DNA from: Tachypleus tridentatus
Taxonomy: Eukaryota > Arthropoda > Merostomata > Xiphosura > Limulidae
Direction: 5' to 3'
DNA length: 64,000 nt
Assembly: GCF_004210375.1 (NCBI RefSeq)
Contig: NW_027467782.1
Span: 19,323,276-19,387,275 of the forward strand
Under the pieces are notes generated by a model that made no database searches, was not told the DNA's origin, and saw nothing but the letters and a program-made list of their open reading frames with translations. Every line of letters starts with the position of its first letter. The stretch's first letter is position 1. Positions 23,041 through 34,256 of this stretch are shown here, piece by piece. A program made the position numbers and the translations under genes.

Positions 23041-23900
23041 AAACAGTGCGTGCACCATCAGGTATAATATACGGCCTTCCTAAGATTTATAAACAGAATC
23101 ATCCATTGCGCCCGACTAGGCATGGGCAGCTGGTTCGGGTGTTCGACTCGTAATGTAAGGATCGCGAGTTCGAATTCCCGTTACATCAAACATGTTCGTC
23201 CTTTCTGTTATGAGGGCGTTATAAAGTGATGGTCGATCCCACAATTCGTTGGTAAAAGAGTAGCCCAAGAGTTGGCGGTGGGTAGTGATGGCTAGCTGCC
23301 TTCTCTCTTGTCTTACATTACTAAATTATGGATGGCTAGAGCAGATAATCTTCATGTATCTTTGTACGAAATTCAAAACAAACAAACCAGTACGCCCTAT
23401 ATCTTCTGCAAGCAGAATGCACAGTTATAAAACAACCAAATTCATTATACCTATTCTTAATCCATTAACATTTAACAAATTTATTGTTATTGGTTCATTT
23501 TCATTTGTTAAAGAGTTAAAAGATCTACGCCCTCGTAATGAATGTTTATTGGGTCCTTTTGATGCAAGTTATTTATTCATAAACATTCCTTCGGATTAAA
23601 CCGTTGACATTTGTTTGCAAAAACTCTTTCAATAGGAGTCTCTTGTTCATGGCTTAATTAAATAACAACTTAGATCTTTAATTATTCGTTCTTTAAATAA
23701 CAACCGTTTTGTATTTAATGGACAAATTTAAAAAGTTTGTCGAGATTATGGGAAGATTACGATGAAAAAGTTATATTACATTAATTTATTAACATAATTG
23801 TTTTAGGCCTTTTTACTTGAACTCAAGTCAGCAACTGCTTACAAAATCTAAGGATATTTTTAACCGGCTAATTCCTACTAAAGAATTATGTAAAATATAA
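23041..23900 (+). pseudogene. Penelope-like reverse transcriptase relic, split by a SINE
   Basis: Part one (about 23041-23113) reads APSGIIYGLPKIYKQNHPLR. After the inserted SINE-A, part two resumes with VRPISSASRMHSYKTTKFII, followed by PLTFNKFIVIGSFSFVKEL, DASYLFINIPSD and, after a stop, TVDICLQKLF. The order 'YGLPKIHK-x-P-RPI ... D-x-SLFTNIP' is diagnostic of Penelope-like RTs. The catalytic region beyond the NIP motif is too decayed to read (last trace around 23890). Confidence 0.8.
23114..23386 (+). repeat. SINE-A inserted in the Penelope-like RT
   Basis: Full-length copy, head to CAAAACAAACAAA tail, interrupting the RT relic. CCATTGCGCCC (23103-23113) and CCAGTACGCCC (23387-23397) are its target-site duplication, with two mismatches; both encode the same proline-x-arginine-proline of the RT. 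Confidence 0.92.
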
Positions 23901-24054
23901 ATCAATTTGCTTTACCTTATTTATTAAGAGCTCTGGATCAGATTTGTTTGTTTTTGTTTACTTCCACTTAATTTAATATCGATAGTTTCTTGTGCTAACA
24001 CTTTTGAGTTCAATCTATTTTCACTATTCGAATTAATGATCTTTTCCGAATTTT

Positions 24055-24329
24055 GGGCTCGGCATGGCCAAGCGTAATAAGGTGTGCGACTCGTAATCGG
24101 AGGGTCGCGGGTTCGCATCCCCGTCGCGCCAAACATGCTCGCCCTTTTAGCCGTGGGGGCGTTATAATGTTACGGTCAATTTGTTGGTAAAAGAGTAGCC
24201 CAAAGTTGGCGGTGGGTGGTGATGACTAGCTGCCTTCCCTCTCGTCTTACACTGCTAAATTAGGGACGGCTAGCACAGATAGCCCTCGAGTAGCTTTGTG
24301 CGAAATTCCAAAACAAACAAACAAACAAA
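24055..24329 (+). repeat. SINE-A, full-length young-looking copy
   Basis: Close to the family consensus from GGCTCGGCATGGCCAAGCG through the body to the (AAAC)n tail. A ~15-bp gap after ACGGTCAAT removes CCCACTATTC. The low divergence suggests a fairly recent insertion. Confidence 0.93.
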
Positions 24330-24595
24330 TGCACCTCGCTTGCTCTAACGCCGTCTTTCTTGGCTGGCCCCACACCCCTTACTTTATGGGTGAAGATGTC
24401 ACAGTAAGAATAATAACGTCCGAAATTATTCTCTGAAGTTGAATGATTGGTAAAGTTCAAAATCAATAAACGCTTCTGGTTCATTTCTGTTGTTTCCGAT
24501 TAATAAACGTTACTCACAGTTATAGCTTCCTAGGCCTATAGCACACTGACTGGTTACTGTCTCTCAGCTCTGTATAAGAATTACGGAAGAGTGTA

Positions 24596-24835
24596 CAGGG
24601 TGTTCGGAAAGTCACTGTGCAGTTTTGTAATCATATTTTATTCAGTCTATTTCAAGCCAGCAACTGATAGCGGTGTTTAGGAACGAAATAAGAAGGATCC
24701 AGGCCTGTATTGATGTCAACGGGGGCCACTTTCAACATTGTTTGTAATTGCCATTCATAGTTACTTCCTGTATTCTATATTGAAACATGTCTGTTAATAA
24801 ATGTATAAGTGAACAGTGACGTTCCAAACACACTG
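24596..24835 (+). mobile_element. mariner-derived 240-bp MITE
   Basis: Terminal repeats CAGGGTGTTCGGAAAGTCAC at 24596 and a diverged inverse copy (...AACAGTGACGTTCCAAACAC, then ACTG) ending 24835, with TA flanks (24594-24595, 24836-24837). Inside, 24689-24763 still reads as the last residues of a transposase, RNEIRRIQACIDVNGGHFQH plus CL and a stop. So it is a deletion derivative holding only the ends and the extreme C-terminus of a mariner/IS630-type element. Confidence 0.82.
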
Positions 24836-24837
24836 TA

Positions 24838-25943
24838 GTTATTTTGACACTGTTCTCGCGCGCTTTTGTCAACTAGATATTGATGCTTTTCACTTTCAAA
24901 ATTTTTTTACAAATTTCAACAACAAGCAGGACTTGCACACAATACGTAGTCAACAATATACGTCACATGGAAAAAAGAGAACTATATAGAAACAAACGTA
25001 GGTATTAAAATAAATGTACAGCGGAAAATTCGTTACAGTACACATACAGATTCTTCTACCAAAGGTAAAATTGAAAGGAGAACTAATGACGTTGAGGCAT
25101 AATATTTCCTTGATTGACCGTAACCACTGCTGTTGGTTGCAGTTTCGCCTGTTGAAGACTCATCGGCGCAGCTTGAACTGGCTAATCAAATAAATATAAT
25201 TAGACTTCTTATTACCGTGATTTGTTTACAACATTAACGGAAGGGGGTTAAGTCGTCTTCAATCACCAATAAAGTAACCTAAAATAGTTTAAGTATTTGA
25301 ATGATGTTAGAGGTCGTGCCTGAATCACTATTCCACATTATATTGGACCAAGTATTTATTACTTTGTTAATGTGATTTATCTCAAAAAATTTATTTATTT
25401 ATGACATTCGTATTTTTTTATGTATATACATATATAACTCTAATTCTCAAACATATGGTTTCAGTTGTTTGTAAACATTGTTATACACGGTTATTTATTT
25501 TACATGAAACATTAGATTTGAAACTTTTTCGTTTACGAATTTAATATTCAGTTAGAGATACGAGAAGGTCTTTGTTTGAAATGTTGGGTCTACAGCATAG
25601 CGTATTTTATATTTATCTGTGCTTAACAACTTATTATCCGTGTTTAATATTTTATCAATTATTGTAAACAATAAGACAGTGAATTAATATTTTACGTCGT
25701 GTTCGCCTCCCAGAAACTGTCAAAGAATGATTACACATACTCTTGGAACACAATATTAGTATTAAACCTGTTACATTTTGAAACACTTTTTCTTCCTGAT
25801 ATTTGACTTTCCTTGATCATTAATATATTTTACTATTTCTATTTTACTTTTTTTCTATAATATTTTCATTTTCTGCCTCGTTCAACTATTTTTATTTTAT
25901 TTTATTTCGTCTTGATTTCCTTTCACTGTTTCTTAACTCCAAT
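24838..25943. other. intergenic, nothing recognised
   Basis: AT-rich spacer. A less AT-rich patch near 25040-25190 has no open frame or family match I can name. Confidence 0.4.
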
Positions 25944-26062
25944 AAGCCACCAAGTAACTCAGCAGCATGTTTTCGGACTTACAACACTTAATATCAGGTT
26001 GATGGACACAGCACAGATAGCCCACTCTGTGGCTTTATGTGAAACTACAAACCAACAAACAA
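25944..26062 (+). repeat. SINE-B copy (tRNA-like)
   Basis: GCCACCAAGTAACTCAGCAG head, CGGACTTACAACACTTAATA anticodon arm, GCACAGATAGCCCACTCTGT body and CAACAAACAAC tail. Confidence 0.8.
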
Positions 26063-26689
26063 CTCCAGTAATACTCATAAGGTCATCTCAAAGGTTAAAG
26101 ATTAATTAATATTATATTTTAATTTCACCAAAATAATCCCAATTCTGAACTTCATTAACATATTATATCTTTAGTTGCCTTCTTTTATTACCTGTTAAAA
26201 TTATGTCACGTTCGGTTTATTTACGGATGAAAAATCTCAATTTATTTCTGCCTTTGTCTGCTACAGATTTGTTAATCTTGAAATTTAGTTTCACATTTAC
26301 TGTCCATTAATTTTGAAAGTTAAGAAGTTGATATAAACTTCCTGTATCATACTTTATGTAATGTTCAAATATAATTAGATTGATATGAAATTCTGTGTAA
26401 TAGTATTTTGCGCTTATAAAGTACCTTTTATCTTTATCCTTTGATACCATTCTGCCTGACGTCCATACCAAGTCAAACATATTATCGTTTATTACGTAAA
26501 GAAGTAAAAAAAAACTTCTCAAACTATCAAAAGTTGTTAACTTTTCGAAACTGTTAATGCGGTCGTGTGGCTATATACATCAGGGAATCTAGGAGGTTAC
26601 GTGAGTCATGGTTTCAAAAACTGTTACCAGATGGCAATATCAGTAGGAGCAATTCGTGATGACGAGTAACCTACTTGAAGTAAAAATGT
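26063..26689. other. intergenic, nothing recognised
   Basis: AT-rich spacer without coding or repeat signal. Confidence 0.4.
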
Positions 26690-26699
26690 ATCTCAGGAC

Positions 26700-26821
26700 G
26701 CTGCTCCTCGCCAGTACAGTGGTATGTCTACGGATTTACAATGCTAAAATCAGGGATTTGACTCCCCTCGGTGGGCTCAGCAGATAGCCCGATGTGGCTT
26801 TGCTACAAGAAAAACAAACAA
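26700..26821 (+). repeat. SINE-C copy with 10-bp TSD
   Basis: Complete short SINE (CCAGTACAGTGGTATGTCTA head, TGACTCCCCTCGGTGGGCTC, then GCCCGATGTGGCTTTGCTAC and AAAAACAAAC tail). ATCTCAGGAC occurs at 26690-26699 and 26822-26831, an exact target-site duplication. Just beyond it, 26860-26900 has a complement of GACCTAAGGTCGAAACGTTG, a motif I associate with ends of GIY-YIG retroelements. Confidence 0.9.
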
Positions 26822-26984
26822 ATCTCAGGACAGTTGGTATGGGTATTAACACTTTTGCCAATAAAGCAGAGAACAACGTTTCGACCTTAGGTCATTTTCA
26901 GATTAAGAAAGATACAATATTTGTAGGAGTTGTATTACTAGGAGCGTTTTGATAGGGGGCGTGTCAGCGACAATCCTCTCAAAG

Positions 26985-27925
26985 ACCCAAACCACACTAT
27001 TCTCTCACAGTTCTCAGGTGATGTTGCAATCTGGAATAGTGTCGAAAAACCAATAACAGCTACAAACCTGTTAAACTGCTAAACAATATAAAATTTTCAC
27101 TGTACTAAGTGGAGAATTAAAATAAATGCGCACAAAATACAAGCCATATTATTTGCGAAATCGTAGAAAAGGTTTGGCTTGTTTTAAATTTCGCGCAAAG
27201 CTACACGAGGGCTATCTGCGCTAGCCGTCCTTAATTTTGTAGTGTAATACTAGAAGGATGGCAGCTAGTCGTCACCACCCATCGCCAACTCTTTTACCAA
27301 CGAATAGTGAGATTAACCATCACATTATAACGCCCCCATGGGTGAAAGGACGAGCATGTTTGGTAGAACATTAAGCAAATTAATATTACAGTTATATCTA
27401 GACGTGGCTCTTACAAGTAACAATATCAGCAAAATTCTTAAGGATTGCTTTGACTCAAACTGCATACAAGACATTAATAGCATAAAAACCAGAATTTTGA
27501 AAATAGCGAGTTACTTTAAGAATGTGAATGATAAAAAGAAGATTCAACAGAAAACATATTAAAACTTTACAGAACATACATCAGACCAGTCGTAGAATAT
27601 GTTTGTATAACATGGATAAATGTATCAAAAACACTCATCAACAAACAACATATACAACATTGTATTTTAACGCAAGCATATACAGTCCCACGATCAACAA
27701 ACTCATATTTCTACACAACTGTTCAAACATGCCAATTCTATTAAACAGACTCCTGGATAACTCGCTTCAATATTATAACAGAAATATTAATTCAAATGAA
27801 CTGATGAGCAAACTAGAGAGTTACATAATACATGAAGAATCTAGCTCTAAGTACCTCTCCTCTCTGAACGTCATAAATAAAAAACTTAAAAGTCCAAACA
27901 GTGCTAGGCTAATTGAGTCGTAGAT
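26985..27925 (+). pseudogene. non-LTR reverse transcriptase 3' half, split by a SINE
   Basis: Before the SINE: QFSGDVAIWNSVEKPITATN (palm motif, with YADD altered to FSGD) and KWRIKINAHKIQAILFAKS, with stops between. After the SINE: LYRTYIRPVVEYVCITWINV around 27556-27615, shifting frame near 27728 to MPILLNRLLDNSLQYYNRNI and KYLSSLNVINKKLKSPNSAR, ending with a TAG at 27921. This order (palm, thumb 'KT-IRPV-EY', C-terminal tail) is that of Jockey/CR1-like elements. It is probably the same family as the relic at 14380-14940, covering its other half. Confidence 0.82.
27169..27362 (-). repeat. SINE-A copy inserted in the RT relic
   Basis: Minus-strand body from the tail side (TAAATTTCGCGCAAAGCTAC) to GGACGAGCATGTTTGG, where it stops, so the tRNA-like head is missing. 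GTAGAA on both sides (27163-27168, 27363-27368) may be a short target duplication. Confidence 0.85.
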
Positions 27926-30900
27926 AGAAACGGTAGCTCTATTTTAAAATTTTGTATATAAAAATAGGATTATGCGTTTGGGTGCATATGACTGTATTCT
28001 GAACACAGACTAATAGTTCGATCATAAAAAAGAGAAGCAATAAAATATATGAATTGATATTATCCCATGAAAAGACTAAGTTAATTACAACTACGGACAA
28101 TGGACAAAATTTAATATACTGTAATACAACAACAAAGTAAATGCTAATTAATTACCCAGGATTTAGTAGCAGTGCAGATAAAATAACAGTTCCAGAGAGG
28201 GAGGAAGAGGTATACAGTAAACCTGTCCCTTTCTGGTCCGAAACATGGACTAAATCCAGATGAAAAATAATAATTTGCTAGTGGTTGTATAGTTCTAATA
28301 AGTGGCACCAGAGGATAGTGTGTTATCTACGTCTTCCTGAAAGAACTTTTTTCGTGTCGCCCTACACATAAAATGTCCAAACTCAAAAAATGTATCACTA
28401 ACTGTAACGTATTAATGTGGTGTGTTATTGTTATTAAGCAGAAAACTACCCAAACATATATCTATACTCTTCTCACCGAAAGTAACGAAACCCTATTTCT
28501 AGCGTTATTAGCCCTTTGTCTTATCGCTGAGCCAAGTAATGTAGTACAATTGTATTCACCTGTTTCTAGACGATCGTATATGAAATTATCTATTCATACA
28601 TTTAATGTTCTCAGATTTATATAGTATAAATATATAACTAGAGCTTGACGGTCAAGTCTTTGTGTATAAAGTCAGCATGTTACACATATTGGTCAATTGC
28701 TTTTGCAATGTTTAGGAAGATTAAGTAACAAACATTATCTACTTCTGCAATGTGAAACAAAAAGTGATTTTGACTTTGTAAGTACATTTACCGTTTATTA
28801 ATATTTTTATGTCTTATGAAGCTTGAATTAATATGTATATTTGTTATTTTTGTGTTGGAATTAAACTCACTATCCACTAGTTCTAATGAAATGGAGAAGC
28901 TAGAGAGACAGACTGTTTACAGTTTAGATTTCACTACATTCACTCTCAGCTATTAACATATAAGTAAACTTACAAGCTAAAGAAAGACACAATAACAAGT
29001 TATTTGATTATGTAGGGTGAAGGGGAAATCTTTTCATATAATTAAATTCTTTTTACATGTTTACAGATTATTTTATAATGGACATTTTTGGGGGTATATG
29101 TCAAGGGTCAAGTGTTCTCGTTCTAATGAAGATCAGTCTGGCCGTTTTTCTGTTATTTGTTCCTTTCATAGACACGATCAAAAGTACTAGAAAGGTTCAT
29201 TTGGTTTAAGTTTGTATTGCTCGAATTGGGATAAAGGATTTGCATAATTAAATGATCATCATTGTTCTACCTATTTTACTGTATATTACTCTAACATTTC
29301 TACAGAAGGTCAATTTCTATAGATTTCAACAGGTTTTTCAAATCGGTAAGCTGTTATAACAGGTAAAAATTATAGATAAAACTCCAACTCTATCATCTCA
29401 GGTGTTATCAATACAGATATTATTTTAAAATTTTGAAAAAAAACCCCAACAAAAACAACGTTTTCCAGAGAATTATTGGTGTGGAAGAATTAAGTATGAA
29501 GGCTGTAAAATGTACATTCAAAGAACCAAATCATTTGTATTTTCTTCAGTTTAGGGATGTTACAGATATTTCACAAAATATTATTTTGACACTAATAAAG
29601 GAAGATATGAAATTTATTACTAAGTGGTCCATAATTTTGACGGTAAGAAAACAATTTTTAAATGGTATAAAACTTATCTGTTTGACGTTAAACACAAAAC
29701 TACACTAAGACAAGTATCATTGTCAGTGAAGATAAAATACTTCAAGTTAGGGAATGACATTAACAACCTCAGTTTTATTACTGCAGCTTTAGCTGTGTTC
29801 TGACTTACTAAAATTATAGAAATAATATTTCACATATTTGTTACACAGAAGAACCATAGATAATTGCCAGGGACACGTACCAAACATCAGACTTTATTCA
29901 TAAGACACAATGCCAACAGTACTTCGAAAGAAATTTCTGGAATGACATCGATAGTAACGGGAGGAAAGTTACATCTTTGTTTTACAGAAACAGATGTACA
30001 GGAAATATTTTTATATCTAACATCAAATATTAAGATATTTTGTTATTGAGTTTTTATACATTTTTAAAACATATGTACATAACCAACCGATAACTGAAAG
30101 TTTTTACTCACATATGCCGTTCTGATATCGACATATTCCGATAGTACTTTATATAATTCAAGGACAAGATGTTTTTCAACGCATGATAATTCCCTCTTAT
30201 ATCCACCAACACTGTTTTCACGTGTACGGTTATATATACGAGTAACTCTAGCCCTTCATTATACACCACTCTGATCCATCTCTAGGATAGTTTCTCGTAG
30301 ATTTTACGGATGAACTTGATAAAGATCGCATCTCATCGTGGGTCGATGGTGGACTGAGAAACTGCGCATACCAAAGTATTGAATAGAAAAACCTAAACTT
30401 TTCATCAGTGAAGTATATGGTCCTGAATATGTTTTATATTGAAGAACAATCTACAATTCCTTCAAATTCATCCCTTAAACAGCAGCCATCATCAACTGAT
30501 CCTGCTTCCTAGAACATTCCCACTGTTTAAGGGTTAAATATAATATATTGAAACTTTAAAGACACTCCTAATAATCATTCGAGAATAAAACTATATCTGT
30601 TGTCTAATTTACATCAAATGTCATATCCTTCATGTCTATAACATGCTACTTTATGATTACTATATGACAGCATCTTTCAAAAGTAAAATGAGACTTGCGA
30701 GCTGAAAAGTGATGCATAAACAGGGCCTAAAATCATTCAAATATAAAATGTTCATTTTTCTGTTTTACAGGTCCAACAGGATCTGTACAAGGTGATAATA
30801 ATTTTTCCTAGTTACTGAATTACAATTAAAGGTCCTTTTCAGGACCATCGAATCTTTAACAAAAGATGTTACAATTACACATTTAATGTTTTATATCTGT

Positions 30901-31700
30901 GATCGACTTAGTTTTCAAGTTAAGTTGATGTACGTAAATGAATCGTGATAAATTCAGCATTTTTAACATAAAAATAAATACAGTATTTATTCTAATACAT
31001 CAAGCAAAATAGATGTGTGAGCTATCTAATTTCTATAAACATTTAACTTTCGTTAAAAGTAAAGGCAGAGGAGCTGCATAGTAACGCTATTAATAAAAGT
31101 GATGTCAAAACTGCCAAGATAATCATTGAAATTAATAAAGATGACATTCTTAATTATAAACACAATTTGAATATTATGCCATAATTTTCTATGGTTTACC
31201 TTATATTTATAATGAAGGAGTTTCATTACGACCTATTGTTTTCGACAATTGAGTTTTCAGCCATACTTTACTGGGCTGTAGTTGAATTTTTAAAATGTTC
31301 ACTATCATTGAATCTATATAAATAAATATCAGTATGTGTCTGTTTCTTATACGTCTCCACGTTTCTTGTTCAATTAACACAAAATTTAACACAGTGATAT
31401 AGCTCTATTTGTTATTCGTCTGCAAACCATTAACTAGATAATCAGACCAACGTCTTGCAATTCCATCTTTCACAAATGCTAAGAGTTATCTTTAGTGTTT
31501 TAGGACAGTGTTTTCTGTGTATTATTATTCTCTGTTCTTAGTTGTATTATTTAATTACATAAAAACATTATTGATTGTATCAATACCTTTAGTACATTAA
31601 AAGGTGAGCTTAAGTTTCATGACAGTTGACAGCAAAAAAGAGAAGACGCAGGTGAATATTATATTCTTTGTTTTTCATGAGTATGTTTTATTTATTATTT
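27926..31700. other. long AT-rich spacer, no supported gene
   Basis: Nearly 3.8 kb with scattered short open frames (28373-28624, 29433-29708, 29864-30049) that carry no recognisable domain or convincing splice sites. Part of it may be 3' flank of the minus-strand gene that ends at 31704. Confidence 0.4.
31686..31697 (-). promoter_or_regulatory. candidate polyadenylation signals
   Basis: On the minus strand, overlapping AATAAA hexamers occur within about 20 bases after the TGA at 31704-31706. They fit the 3' end of the gene whose last exon is 31704-32162. Confidence 0.45.
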
Positions 31701-31703
31701 ATA

Positions 31704-32162
31704 TCACTGAGTAAAATGTAAAAAATAGTAACTTATGAGATAAGGTAAAGTAATTCTTGTTAATATGGTATGCTTGTGAGCAGCCCATGGGTTATTTAAT
31801 TTTTTGGGTTTTGGTTTCAGTTTCGGAGCTCTTGTAAAAACAATCTTCTGAGGGATGTCAACATATTTAACTTGATTATTATTTTTAGTTTCATGTCCAA
31901 TAAGATTATGTTCGCTTTGGCAACGTTTTAATTGGCACATGGGTGTTGGTTTCGCAGCTCTCCCAATAACAAATTTGTTTCGGTTTTCAGTATTTTCAAT
32001 AGCAATAAAAACGTTTCTCTGATGATGTTCTGGTTTACTGCCAAGTCTTACAGTAATAAATTTATCAACATTGTGAAAACGTCTAGTAGAGGGAGGCCTG
32101 ATGTTGTTCGACACCTCCCTCTGGATACGTTCATCGTCTTTCACTTCTTTTGGTGTTTCTGC
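31704..32162 (-). CDS. terminal exon, uncharacterised charged protein
   Basis: A splice acceptor (TTTACATCTTCAG) precedes the exon, which opens AETPKEVKDDERIQREVSNN and runs 152 codons to a TGA at 31704-31706. It is rich in Lys, Arg, Asn and Pro, with FITVRLGSKPEHHQRNVFIA and KFVIGRAAKPTPMCQLKRC, and a PKLKPKPKK basic run. There is no membrane segment, except that the last ~15 residues are hydrophobic/aromatic. Its entry phase is 0, matching the exit phase of the exon at 33825-34256. The open frame continues upstream to 32231 but that part is intron. I do not recognise the family; low-complexity disorder is likely. Confidence 0.65.
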   Translation of the reverse strand, partial: AETPKEVKDDERIQREVSNNIRPPSTRRFHNVDKFITVRLGSKPEHHQRNVFIAIENTENRNKFVIGRAAKPTPMCQLKRCQSEHNLIGHETKNNNQVKYVDIPQKIVFTRAPKLKPKPKKLNNPWAAHKHTILTRITLPYLISYYFLHFTQ

Positions 32163-33824
32163 CTGAAGATGTAAATCATAATTAGTGAGGCAACAACACT
32201 CGTCAATCGAAAAAAAATGTTTTAATAACAATAATCAGTTAATAAACATTTTAAAAATATATAATTTATTCTTTATGTAACAATCATTTTACTATAATAT
32301 GAGTAAAACCAAATAAGTGTTTATATGAAAATTGTAAATTATGAAATTGGTTTAAGATGTCTGATAAACGTTTTCTCGAAACTACGAAATATATCTCAAG
32401 CATTGTCCCAAATAGTGAGGAAGGTAATATAGAGCAGACAATACCTTTAAATAATGTTTAACATTTATGTTTTGTACGTTCACAAATACTAACTTGCTAA
32501 AACAAGATAAAACTACTGTTATAAACAAATGTTAGTTATTTTCCTCGTTTCATTGTTATATAAATTAAACATGAAAAGTTATGTAATCTGAACTACAAAT
32601 GACTATAAAGAGGAAGAGTTTTCAAACTGTCTTATCATAGTTGTAACACTGTAGTAAATCACGGAGTTTATAGTACTTTAAAATATTCAATAATCTTAGT
32701 AAAGTCCAAAAGAAGACAACTGGATATTTCACTAAATGTCTGTCAGACCAATGAAAGTTGGCTGACTATAAAAACAAACACTGATGCAAAATGTCTCAAA
32801 GTGTTATTAACAAGATATGGTGGAATCACTTGTAACAAAATGGTACAAATACACTGGTACTAAACTAAGAACAATAAAATCCACATTTTAAGTAAGTTAC
32901 CGTGATCTAACGATTCACAGCAATTATGTGATAACTGTTAAAAACAGAATCAGATGTTCGTAGTTACAACATAACGTCATTTCAGTGTATGTACGGTTAA
33001 AAACAAGAAATTTGACAATATTAACAAACAAAAGGTATATTATAGTTATAGTAAGACACAAAATAACTCACTTTAATATCAGTAGTGGAAGTATGTGTGG
33101 AAATGAAAAATCACGAACAGACATTCTGACCTTTATGTTTTTCAGATGTCATTAATGCTATACATAATAGCAATGGAAGTACCTTTTACATTATCATATA
33201 TGTTTACGTTTGGTTCTGGCTTTAGCTAAATGGATGATAATTGTCTTCCCACATGTAATAATATTGAAGAAGAGATGATTGACCAGTTTAACTAGGGTAC
33301 AGACTTATCAGACCTGAATACTATCGAACATGTATAGGTCTCTTTTGGATGAAGAATTACATGTATTCAAATGACTCTGAATGCGTGTTTTTCAGTAGTT
33401 GTGGATGTCTTAACAACACTCATTGTAAGCATGCAACATCGATATGATATTAATCACACAGTTTGACATAGTATACATTACATTAAAGTGAAATGTTTTT
33501 AACTACACTAAATATTAATCATAAACGTAATATGAATGAGAAATTAATTCAATTTTGAACCAGATACAGATATTCACAGAAATTAAATATGAGAATGGTT
33601 GTAATTATGTTATAACAGTAATTTTGCATTAACATTAATAATGTACTATTAATTCCATTATATTTTAGTTGCTTCTTGCAATATATATATATATGTAGGT
33701 ATAAATAAACTTGTACGAAGTGAAAGTTTAATATTAAGACCAGATCCTTGTTATTAATGGTTATATACTGATGCTGTGTAATACTGACTACTATAAAGTA
33801 AAAGAACTTTAAACGTATACGAAC
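32163..33824 (-). other. intron of the uncharacterised minus-strand gene
   Basis: AT-rich sequence between the two exons. The donor side is GTTCGT (weak), the acceptor side TTCAG. I see no repeat or nested gene, apart from a short (AT)n run near 33681-33696. Confidence 0.5.
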
Positions 33825-34256
33825 CGTTGTTAGTGAATCAGAGTTTAATGACTCTTCAGGTTTGTCATCATTCACGATTGTCTTAACGCGTGTCTTTAAT
33901 TTAGTTTTATCAGAACCTGAAGCAGGTTTGCTCACATTTTCTGCTCTTTCTGTTTTCTTTTCTACTGTGTGATTTTCATTTATTGTTTGCAAAATGGTTG
34001 GTTCTGTTTGATTTTCCTTTAACACCATATTAGTTTCTCTTTTATCAAACTTCTTTGTCGAGACCTTCTCACACTCAGGGATCATTGAAACAGCTTCCAA
34101 AATGTCTAATTCCCTGGGGTGATCTTTTCAGTTACAAGCTCTTGGTCTTCTAGCTTTGTATAGGCAAAAACACCACAAGAACCGAGGACGCGGTTTTTAA
34201 GGGCATTCCATTTGCCCCGGGCTTTTTCATTCATGTTGCAGAAGCAACAAAGAACG
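33825..34256 (-). CDS. penultimate exon of the same gene, with a 1-base frameshift
   Basis: A strong T-rich acceptor ending TTGTTTAG precedes the exon. The first frame reads VLCCFCNMNEKARGKWNALK and continues KNRVLGSCGVFAYTKLEDQE and LVTEKITP, then breaks at a run of four G's (34116-34119 on plus). One base later the reading resumes as ELDILEAVSMIPECEKVSTK and continues charged (KKTERAENVSKPASGSDKTK) to SDSLTT at the donor. The cysteine cluster followed by basic residues resembles the cytoplasmic edge of a membrane protein, but that is a guess. It could start at the ATG 34232-34234 instead of being internal. Confidence 0.6.
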
